This document shows positions 1 through 5,190 of a DNA stretch of 5,190 nt, one piece after another; the stretch's first letter is position 1; every line of letters begins with the position of its first letter. The translations under genes were made by a program, and so were the position numbers. This DNA comes from Pseudomonadota bacterium (lineage in GTDB: Bacteria; Desulfobacterota; WTBG01; CAIYCZ01), in assembly GCA_026388865.1 (NCBI GenBank), contig JAPLIX010000486.1:1-5190 (forward strand), given 5' to 3'. The notes below the pieces were generated by a model, which had not been told where the DNA came from, did no database searches, and saw only the letters and a list, made by a program, of their open reading frames with translations.

Positions 1-909
1 CACAATCAGATAATGAAGGAAGGAAGCCAGTGGGCAGTAGATGAGCTTAGCGTATACTATGCCGGGGACAGAGCATTTTCATATGTTGATAAATACAACC
101 TGTTTAGCCGGCGGTATCACTACAACAACATTTATTCAGAGCCCGCGCAAACTATTGAGAACTCCAACTACGGGGTGCGCTACGGCGGCGTCAAGCAGAT
201 GAAAGGCGGAGCACTCTCATACAACTTCAGCTACTTATATACCTGGGATTACAGCTGGGCCCCCTTTGTTAAGGGCTGGTATATGCCGGGAGTCGGCAAT
301 GTCAGTTCTCATCATCAGATTCCGGGGTATACGGATATATTCCTCCTTGCGCCGACAACTTTAGAGCGCAAGTATAACCGCATCCACGTTTTTGGAGCCA
401 CCTTTAATAAGGTTATTGGCAAATGGGCGTTCAGGGGTGAGGGAGCTCTTTCCCTGCATAAATATTTGGCGGTTGATCCGCTGTTAAGCGGCAAAGATGG
501 GCAGTCCATGGAAAGGAAGGGAAACACGTTAGACTACTGCCTTGGATTTGACCGGACAGTATTTACCGACTGGTTCTTAAGCGGCCAGATTATCCAGAAT
601 ATTGTCCTTGATGCTCCCGGGCATATGGTTAAAGGCCTGTCATTGAAAGAGAGAAAAGCCCTTGACACTCATTTTACCTTCGTGGTCTCAAAGCCGTTTA
701 AACGGTTTAACGATCAGGTGGGGATATCAGCTCTTATCGCCTATGGAACAGTTGGTGAATGGTGGATGGCGCCTAAAATATGGTGGGAGGTGACGCAGAA
801 CATCAAAGCAAGCCTGGGGGCTCAAATCTTTTTAGGCCAGCATTATGATACCCTGGGCCAGTTTAACCGCAATAGCAATATTTACACGATGCTGAAATAC
901 AGCTTTTAG
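1..909 (+). CDS. DUF1302-like outer-membrane beta-barrel protein, C-terminal part (5' end outside window)
   Basis: The frame is open from base 1 (reads H-N-Q-I before the first ATG at 13), so the gene starts upstream and about 302 residues are visible. The first internal ATG has no good ribosome binding site and is not taken as the start. The protein is rich in Tyr, Trp and Phe, with many short alternating hydrophobic/polar stretches and no long hydrophobic helix, as in outer-membrane barrels. It ends GQFNRNSNIYTMLKYSF: a terminal Phe with alternating aromatics is the usual signal for the BAM insertion machinery, and a GQF-x-N-x-Y pattern at the end fits DUF1302 proteins as I remember them. 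DUF1302 proteins are usually about 500-650 aa, so roughly the second half is seen. Position directly upstream of an RND transporter and a YCF48-like propeller supports this family and suggests an outer-membrane channel or receptor for that system. The barrel call is firm; the exact family is inferred. Confidence 0.8.
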   Translation, partial: HNQIMKEGSQWAVDELSVYYAGDRAFSYVDKYNLFSRRYHYNNIYSEPAQTIENSNYGVRYGGVKQMKGGALSYNFSYLYTWDYSWAPFVKGWYMPGVGNVSSHHQIPGYTDIFLLAPTTLERKYNRIHVFGATFNKVIGKWAFRGEGALSLHKYLAVDPLLSGKDGQSMERKGNTLDYCLGFDRTVFTDWFLSGQIIQNIVLDAPGHMVKGLSLKERKALDTHFTFVVSKPFKRFNDQVGISALIAYGTVGEWWMAPKIWWEVTQNIKASLGAQIFLGQHYDTLGQFNRNSNIYTMLKYSF

Positions 910-940
910 TTAGAGACCGCAGAAGCTGGCGACGGAGCAT

Positions 941-949
941 AGAAAGGAA
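941..949 (+). promoter_or_regulatory. Ribosome binding site of the RND transporter gene
   Basis: AGAAAGGAA lies 8 bases before the ATG at 958. It is a moderate purine-rich Shine-Dalgarno and supports that start. The 48-base gap after the barrel gene shows no terminator-like hairpin, in keeping with co-transcription. Confidence 0.6.
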
Positions 950-957
950 TTGGAAAC

Positions 958-3339
958 ATGGGAAAGAAAACGTATAGCCGGATCGTAGCCGAGTTTATTA
1001 TTAAATTCAGGGTTATTCTGCTTATCATTGTTGGCGGGCTTTCGATCTTCTTTATGACCAGGTTTGCCGGTATAGCGGTCATTACCAACCTGGATGATTT
1101 TGCACCGTTTGGACATCCCTATGTCAAGGTCCAGAAGCTGATGGAAAAATGGTTCAAGGGCGGCAATATGGTCCAGGTCGAGGTGGAGGTAAAAAAGGGT
1201 GATATCCTGAATGCGGACACCCTGAAAAAAATCCTGCGCATCAACCGGGACATCATGTTTTTAGACGGGGTCATTGCTGCCCGGCTGCATTCCATTGCCG
1301 ACTCGAAAGTGAAAATGACCAAGGGATATCCCGATGGCTGGTTAAGCAAACGCCTGCTCGTGATGATACCGCAAACGCCGGAACAAACGCAGGAATTAAA
1401 AGAGGCCATTTTGAGCGATGAGCTTATTTATGGCCAGTTTGTTTCCACTGATTTTAAAGCGGCAATGATCAGGGCGGATTTTAAAGAAGACATCGACTAT
1501 AAAAAACTGTTTAACGATTTGTACGACATTCAGCAACGCGAGACCGATGCAAATACCATTATCAACATATCCGGCAGGCCGATTATGCTGGGCTGGATCG
1601 ATCGTTACCAGCATAAACTTATACCCTTGTTCGGTGTCTCCCTGCTGGTAATGGGAACCCTGCTGTATCTATGCTTCAGAACCGTCGCGGGTGTTGTGCT
1701 ACCCATGGTGACAGCCCTGATCAGCGTGTCCTGGGGTCTGGGGCTGCTGGCGATACTCGGGTATTCAATGGACCCCATGGCTGCGGTTATACCCTTTCTC
1801 ATCCTGGCCATCGGGATAAGCCATTCAGTCCAGGTGGTGAAGCGGTATTATGAAGAATGCGGCAAGGGCTGTACGTCAAAGGATGCTGCTGTGGAATCGG
1901 TAGCGGCACTGATGGCTCCTGCTTTGGTTTCGGTGATAACGGACGCCTTCGGCTTTTTCACCATGATAACGGTTAAAATCCGCATGCTGAGACTGCTGGC
2001 CATTATCGGCACCCTTTCCCTGGCCAGCATCACGTTCATGGTGCTCATATTTCTGCCGGTCTGCTTTTCCTTTCTGCCGACGCCAAAACAGAGCACGGTG
2101 CGGCGAGAGGAAGAGTCAGGCGGTTTTCTGAACAAGGCGCTGCTATGGATATCGAACCGTTCCACTGAAAAGAAGGGTGCCTGGGGATTTATGGCGCTGC
2201 TGGCAGCATTGGTAGTGATAGGGCTCATAGGAACCAGCCAAATGCAGATCGGCGGCCAGGCTCCGGGTGCGGGGGCGTTTTATATGAGTTCCCCGTACGC
2301 GCAAGAGACGGCAAATATCGCTAAAAAATTCCCCGGCGCCATATCTTACTCGCTTATCATAAAGGGCTCTGCAGAGAATGACATTCAGCGGCAGGATGTT
2401 CTTAAAAACATTGAGCATCTTCAGGATTATCTCAATTTGGACCCGAAGGTCGGCGGCAGCCTGTCTGTTATTGATTTTCTAAAACGGATGAATGTCGTTA
2501 TCCACGAGGGTGATGAGCGCTATTACCACATTCCCCGCATTGGAGACCCGGACATCGGCTATTATGAGAATACGGAGATGGTGCAGAAGGCGGTGGGAGA
2601 GTACCTCTTCATGTACAGCCTGGGCACAGCCGGTGAATTTGATTTTCTGGTGGACTACGAATATAAAAACACCAACATCAACGTATTTCTGAAGGACATG
2701 GAGGCCCAGACCATACGGGATATCATAGCAAAAACAAAAGATTATGTAGCCAAAAACTGGACCGTTAAAGGGGTGACCGTGGAGATAGCCGGGGGATTGG
2801 CCGGGGTGGTTGGCGCAATCAATGAAGAGCTCGGCACCGGACTGGTCGAAAACATGCTGCAGATTACCGCCATTGTTTTCTTTTTCTGCGCTGTGCTGCT
2901 GCGCTCGATAGTAGGCGCAACGCTTATCATGATCTCCCTGTATACCAGGGTTCTCGTGTGCTACGGCGTCATGGGCTTTGTCGGTATACCCTTAAGCCTC
3001 TACACCATGCCGGTAGCCTCCCTGGGCATTGGCATTGGCGTGGATTATGTAATTTATGTCATCGTGCGCATGCAGGAGGAATTGGTCGAATCAAATGGTG
3101 ATTATGTAAAAGCCAGTGAGAGAGCCCTGACCACCACGGGAAGAGCGGTTTTCTTTACCATGATGGCTGTTGTGCTTGGATGCGTGATTTTCATTTTCTC
3201 TCCGTTGAAATTCCACATGGAGCTGGGACTCATGGTGGGTACCATTATCTTCCTGAACGGATTGGGGTCCATCATCTTTGTTCCTAACCTTGCTTATTTA
3301 GTAAAGCCCAAGTTCATGCATCGATTTGTTAAAAAGTAG
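958..3339 (+). CDS. RND superfamily (MMPL-type) inner-membrane transporter
   Basis: A complete 793-aa protein with the RND layout, two repeats of 1+5 membrane helices. TM1 is near residues 17-35, a periplasmic loop covers about 36-220, and TM2-TM6 lie at about 221-240, 246-268, 273-292, 317-338 and 345-373. TM7 is near 407-427, a second periplasmic loop covers about 428-630, and TM8-TM12 lie between about 632 and 782. TM10 carries GIGVDY (692-697), the Asp-Tyr pair used for proton coupling in MmpL/RND proteins. The matching TM4 segment reads AIGISH (284-289), so Ser-His replaces Asp-Tyr. TM5 has TDAFGF (328-333), and SGRPIMLGW (205-213) precedes TM2. The size is smaller than tripartite AcrB-type pumps (over 1000 aa) and fits the MMPL/SSD-type branch found next to DUF1302 and YCF48 genes. 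Expected role: proton-driven movement of a hydrophobic or lipid-like substrate from the inner membrane or periplasm. Substrate and direction cannot be read from sequence. Confidence 0.93.
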   Translation: MGKKTYSRIVAEFIIKFRVILLIIVGGLSIFFMTRFAGIAVITNLDDFAPFGHPYVKVQKLMEKWFKGGNMVQVEVEVKKGDILNADTLKKILRINRDIMFLDGVIAARLHSIADSKVKMTKGYPDGWLSKRLLVMIPQTPEQTQELKEAILSDELIYGQFVSTDFKAAMIRADFKEDIDYKKLFNDLYDIQQRETDANTIINISGRPIMLGWIDRYQHKLIPLFGVSLLVMGTLLYLCFRTVAGVVLPMVTALISVSWGLGLLAILGYSMDPMAAVIPFLILAIGISHSVQVVKRYYEECGKGCTSKDAAVESVAALMAPALVSVITDAFGFFTMITVKIRMLRLLAIIGTLSLASITFMVLIFLPVCFSFLPTPKQSTVRREEESGGFLNKALLWISNRSTEKKGAWGFMALLAALVVIGLIGTSQMQIGGQAPGAGAFYMSSPYAQETANIAKKFPGAISYSLIIKGSAENDIQRQDVLKNIEHLQDYLNLDPKVGGSLSVIDFLKRMNVVIHEGDERYYHIPRIGDPDIGYYENTEMVQKAVGEYLFMYSLGTAGEFDFLVDYEYKNTNINVFLKDMEAQTIRDIIAKTKDYVAKNWTVKGVTVEIAGGLAGVVGAINEELGTGLVENMLQITAIVFFFCAVLLRSIVGATLIMISLYTRVLVCYGVMGFVGIPLSLYTMPVASLGIGIGVDYVIYVIVRMQEELVESNGDYVKASERALTTTGRAVFFTMMAVVLGCVIFIFSPLKFHMELGLMVGTIIFLNGLGSIIFVPNLAYLVKPKFMHRFVKK

Positions 3340-3344
3340 AATAC

Positions 3345-3350
3345 GGAGGT
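3345..3350 (+). promoter_or_regulatory. Ribosome binding site deciding the start of the propeller gene
   Basis: GGAGGT ends 6 bases before ATG 3357. Two in-frame GTG codons (3351, 3354) sit between it and the ATG. They are too close to the Shine-Dalgarno to be used (0 and 3 bases), so ATG 3357 is the preferred start. It lies in the 17-base gap after the transporter stop, which suggests coupled translation. Confidence 0.8.
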
Positions 3351-3356
3351 GTGGTG

Positions 3357-4409
3357 ATGGATAAACAATCTCGTGCAGGAGTTTTTACGGCGAACATACT
3401 GGCTTTAACGATAGCGATATGTTTAATTTTTGGATTGACGCCGGTCAGCGTAAAGGGTGAATCCTCTGTAGCTGATGCGTCAGTGCCCCAGGCAGAGTCT
3501 TCATCTGTGGTTATGAACTCATGCCTGTTTGGCCTCTGTTTCAGTGGTCAGAATAATGGCTGGCTGGTGGGGAAATTAGGTGCCATCGTATGCACCAGGG
3601 ACGGTGGGAAAACCTGGTCATTGCAAAAAAGCGGTGAGAAGCTCCATTTATATGATGTGAGCTTTTGTGATGACACTAATGGCTGGGCAGTGGGAGAAAG
3701 CGGCTTTATTCTCCATACCACGAACGGGGGAACTACCTGGTCACCGCAGCAGAGCGGGGTCACCGGCAACCTGCGGGGCATTCAGTGTCTTGATGCGAGC
3801 ACTGCCTGGGCTGCAGGCCAGGCAGGTGCCCTGTTAAAAACAGTGGACGGCGGGAAAACGTGGATACTGCAGCAAAAGGCGCAGGATATGCTCAAGCAGT
3901 TAAACAGGAAATTCCTCCCCTCGTTCTTCTGCGTCAGGTTTAGTGATGCGCGCAATGGCTACGCGGTAGGGCATCCCGGCATTATCCTGCACACTGCGGA
4001 TGGAGGTGAGACCTGGCAGCAGCAGTCAAGCGGAACAAGCGTGGTATTATACAAGGTAGCAATCCTGGACAATAATACTGCCTGGATATCTGGTGGAGGA
4101 GGAGTTATTCTGCACACTGTGGATGGTGGTGCAACATGGGTGACGCAAAAGAGCGGGGTGAACTTTATGCTTAACAGCATTGCCTTTGCCGGCGCGATTA
4201 AAGGGTTTGCTGTCGGTCATAAATGTATTCTTCACACCGAGGATGGAGGGGGTACGTGGTCAAAATATGATATTCCTTTATCGAGGTGGCTTTGCGCTAT
4301 AAAATTCATTGACGCACAAAATGGCTGGACGGTAGGCGATTCCGGAACCATTTATCATACTGAGGACGGGGGTAAGAACTGGAAGCTGATAAGTGCCCAG
4401 GTAAAATAA
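3357..4409 (+). CDS. Exported YCF48-like (BNR/Asp-box) seven-bladed beta-propeller protein
   Basis: A 350-aa protein from ATG 3357, chosen over the GTG at 3351 because of the GGAGGT spacing. Residues about 10-32 are hydrophobic after a short basic start, a Sec signal peptide with probable cleavage near residue 34. The rest is seven repeats of the form G-W-x-V-G-x-x-G-x-I-x-H-T-x-D-G-G-x-T-W. Asp boxes begin at about residues 82, 123, 164, 215, 256, 296 and 337. Spacing is 40-41 residues except 51 between the third and fourth, where an extra basic segment (KAQDMLKQLNRK) is inserted. The second box has Asn instead of Asp, and the last has DGGKNW. This matches the YCF48/HCF136 family: in chloroplasts and cyanobacteria a photosystem II assembly factor, but in non-photosynthetic bacteria often found beside RND transporters and DUF1302 proteins, where its role is unproven. 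A periplasmic scaffold or adaptor between the pump and the outer-membrane barrel is my inference. Glycosidase activity (sialidases also have Asp boxes) is unlikely, as no catalytic framework is seen. Confidence 0.9.
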   Translation: MDKQSRAGVFTANILALTIAICLIFGLTPVSVKGESSVADASVPQAESSSVVMNSCLFGLCFSGQNNGWLVGKLGAIVCTRDGGKTWSLQKSGEKLHLYDVSFCDDTNGWAVGESGFILHTTNGGTTWSPQQSGVTGNLRGIQCLDASTAWAAGQAGALLKTVDGGKTWILQQKAQDMLKQLNRKFLPSFFCVRFSDARNGYAVGHPGIILHTADGGETWQQQSSGTSVVLYKVAILDNNTAWISGGGGVILHTVDGGATWVTQKSGVNFMLNSIAFAGAIKGFAVGHKCILHTEDGGGTWSKYDIPLSRWLCAIKFIDAQNGWTVGDSGTIYHTEDGGKNWKLISAQVK

Positions 4410-4430
4410 GTTTACCGCCTTTAATGTTAC

Positions 4431-4437
4431 AAGGAGG
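4431..4437 (+). promoter_or_regulatory. Ribosome binding site of the cupredoxin-like gene
   Basis: AAGGAGG, a near-perfect Shine-Dalgarno, lies 5 bases before ATG 4443. It is the strongest site in the window, so this last gene may be well translated relative to the others. Confidence 0.85.
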
Positions 4438-4442
4438 TTTTT

Positions 4443-4925
4443 ATGGAAAAGAAAACAATAAGAGTATTTTGCAGTTTGATTATTGTGCTCACCATCGGCT
4501 GTTTTATCGGGACCGCTGCATTCGGGCAGGCAGCGGAAGGCACAAGCAAGACCATTCACAAGATCGTTTACATCAATGCCGAGCAGGGAATTGATCCCCG
4601 CGCAGTTACCATTTCACCGGGCACTACGGTTATATGGATAAATAATGCAGCTGGTCGCCTGCAGCTGAAGTTCACCGATCAGCAGGTTTCACTGGCATGC
4701 GCAGTGCCGGTAAATTTTTCCCTGGATGAGAATAAAGTCTTCATCTCCACGGGAATTCCTCTGGGAGGCGTAGCAAGCCTGTGTTTTGTGCAGAAGGGAG
4801 AGTTTAAGTATAAATTGATCAGGTTGGATCAGGTTGGCGCGCCCAGTGCATCAGCCATCGGAGCAATAAAGGTTCAGAGCAATAAAGGTTCAGTAACCAG
4901 CAGCCTGTTTTTATATTGCCCTTGA
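4443..4925 (+). CDS. Exported cupredoxin-like protein without evident copper ligands; C-terminus altered by a tandem duplication
   Basis: A 160-aa product. MEKKTIR followed by a hydrophobic stretch (about 8-25) and AFG-QA gives a Sec signal peptide, cleaved near residue 28. The mature part resembles a cupredoxin: AVTISPGTTVIWINN (54-68) matches the plastocyanin-type strand V-T-I-x-P-G-T-T-V-x-W-x-N-N, and KGEFKYKL (118-125) followed by GAIKVQ (140-145) matches the last two strands. The usual ligands are absent. No His follows the W-x-N-N motif (it reads AAGRLQLKF), and the C-x-x-x-x-H-x-x-x-M loop is replaced by LIRLDQVGAPSASAIG. Cys86 and Cys114 could form a disulfide or bind something else. 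Residues 146-160 (SNKGSVTSSLFLYCP) come from a frame shifted by a 16-bp duplication and are probably not ancestral. It is 33 bases after the propeller gene, so probably in the same transcript. A periplasmic structural or binding accessory of the transporter system is plausible but unproven. Confidence 0.75.
   Translation: MEKKTIRVFCSLIIVLTIGCFIGTAAFGQAAEGTSKTIHKIVYINAEQGIDPRAVTISPGTTVIWINNAAGRLQLKFTDQQVSLACAVPVNFSLDENKVFISTGIPLGGVASLCFVQKGEFKYKLIRLDQVGAPSASAIGAIKVQSNKGSVTSSLFLYCP
4817..4836 (+). repeat. 10-bp direct tandem repeat inside the cupredoxin-like gene
   Basis: GATCAGGTTG occurs twice back to back (4817-4826 and 4827-4836). It codes for part of LIRLDQVG. Ten is not a multiple of three, so gain or loss of one copy would change the frame. 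With one copy the frame would run into TAA at 4868-4870. It lies in the loop where a true cupredoxin would carry copper ligands. Confidence 0.7.
4862..4893 (+). repeat. Perfect 16-bp tandem duplication that overrides a stop codon
   Basis: AGCAATAAAGGTTCAG is present twice without mismatch (4862-4877, 4878-4893). Copy 1 is read as (G)AIKVQ. Copy 2, in a different frame, is read as SNKGS. Directly after copy 2 come the bases TAA (4894-4896). With only one copy, TAA would follow CAG in frame and end the protein at residue 145. The duplication therefore adds 15 residues and moves the stop to TGA 4923-4925. Confidence 0.9.
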
Positions 4926-5034
4926 GCGCAACACCATCATAAGGGAAGCATAACAAGGGGCTGTTACCTGGCGGCAAAAGTAGATACATCGTATCAGCCT
5001 CAGGACAGCCCTCTGTATGCCTTGTGAGTCGCTG

Positions 5035-5190
5035 TTAAAGCTGTGCGCCGCAGGTCCATGTTTCCGTGAGCACGCTGTCTTTGTGCCGTAAGAAGGCCCG
5101 CATCTCCACCAGCGGCCTTCTGTCGGGCACGATCTTATCAACAATGGTCGGGTCGCTTTCAGGCTTCACGGTAAAGACAAGCCGCCAGCC
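5035..5190 (-). CDS. C-terminal end of an OpgG/OpgD (MdoG/MdoD)-like periplasmic glucan biosynthesis protein (partial)
   Basis: On the - strand the frame from 5190 is open for 51 codons and stops at TAA (complement of 5035-5037). The peptide begins GWRLVFTVKPESDPTIVD, continues PLVEMRAFLRHKDSVLTETW and ends TCGAQL. The pattern W-R-L-x-F-x-V-K-P, then P-x-E-x-R-A-F-L-R, then L-x-E-T-W at the very end is what I recall of OpgG/OpgD C-termini, a periplasmic immunoglobulin-like domain. These proteins (about 500 aa) act in making osmoregulated periplasmic glucans, usually with the membrane glucosyltransferase OpgH. Only the last ~10% is visible, so OpgG and OpgD cannot be told apart. It converges on the transporter operon with 109 bases between stops and is likely a separate transcription unit. 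Confidence 0.72.
   Translation of the reverse strand, partial: GWRLVFTVKPESDPTIVDKIVPDRRPLVEMRAFLRHKDSVLTETWTCGAQL

Noticed and set aside
1848..2228. 126-codon open frame on the - strand within the transporter gene
   Set aside because: It is antisense to a well-conserved membrane region of the RND protein. Its Ser/Thr/Ala-rich composition is typical of a shadow frame, and no ribosome binding site was seen.
3351..3356. GTG GTG as upstream starts for the propeller gene
   Set aside because: They directly adjoin the GGAGGT ribosome binding site. ATG 3357 has proper spacing.
3600..4395. Repeated GATGGxGG-type DNA motifs as a possible repeat array
   Set aside because: They are the codons of the seven Asp boxes (D-G-G-x-T-W) of the propeller. 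The DNA copies have diverged at synonymous and non-synonymous sites, so this is protein-level repetition and not a CRISPR or satellite array.
4957..5012. GGGCTGT (4958-4964) and ACAGCCC (5005-5011) as a possible terminator stem between the convergent genes
   Set aside because: The loop is 40 bases and no T-run follows on either strand. A smaller GATAC-ATC-GTATC hairpin (4983-4995) is AT-rich and weak. No intrinsic terminator can be supported.
5091..5121. Perfect 8-bp inverted repeat (AGAAGGCC ... GGCCTTCT) with a 15-base loop
   Set aside because: It sits inside the coding end of the OpgG/OpgD-like gene, has no U-tract after either arm, and the bases are explained by the codons for the R-R-P and A-F-L-R segments. 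Not called a terminator or operator.
4911..5144. 77-codon open frame on the - strand
   Set aside because: It has low-complexity, Cys/Arg-rich composition without domain features, and overlaps in a different frame the better-supported OpgG/OpgD-like end as well as the tail of the cupredoxin-like gene.

Overview
The window shows a diderm (outer-membrane-bearing) bacterium, probably an anaerobe-like lineage such as Desulfobacterota/Deltaproteobacteria or an outer-membrane-bearing Firmicute (Negativicutes). The evidence is an outer-membrane beta-barrel protein with a C-terminal aromatic beta-signal, a periplasmic-glucan-type gene end, several Sec signal peptides and moderate base composition. The strong ribosome binding sites (GGAGGT, AAGGAGG) fit either lineage. 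I cannot fix the taxon from this sequence alone.

Layout: four genes on the + strand read as one transcription unit with short gaps (48, 17 and 33 bases). They are (1) the C-terminal ~300 residues of a DUF1302-like outer-membrane beta-barrel protein, cut by the left edge; (2) a complete 793-aa RND/MMPL-family inner-membrane transporter; (3) a 350-aa exported seven-bladed YCF48/BNR-type beta-propeller; (4) a 160-aa exported cupredoxin-like protein that lacks recognisable type-1 copper ligands. Facing them on the - strand, from 5190 down to 5035, is the last 51 residues of a gene resembling the C-terminus of periplasmic glucan biosynthesis protein OpgG/OpgD (MdoG/MdoD). The 109-base gap between the convergent genes holds no convincing terminator. 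The promoter of the + strand unit lies off the left edge.

How the genes may work together: RND transporter + YCF48-like propeller + DUF1302 barrel is a recurring gene set in diderm bacteria (often with a DUF1329 lipoprotein, not seen here). The natural reading is a trans-envelope route for a hydrophobic compound: an inner-membrane pump, a periplasmic propeller as adaptor or scaffold, and an outer-membrane barrel. The substrate is not identifiable from the window. The cupredoxin-like protein may be an additional periplasmic part.

The most notable detail is at the end of the cupredoxin-like gene. A perfect 16-bp tandem duplication (4862-4893) shifts the frame. With a single copy, the frame would stop at TAA immediately after a canonical cupredoxin-like last strand (GAIKVQ). 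With two copies, the stop is bypassed and 15 unrelated residues are added.
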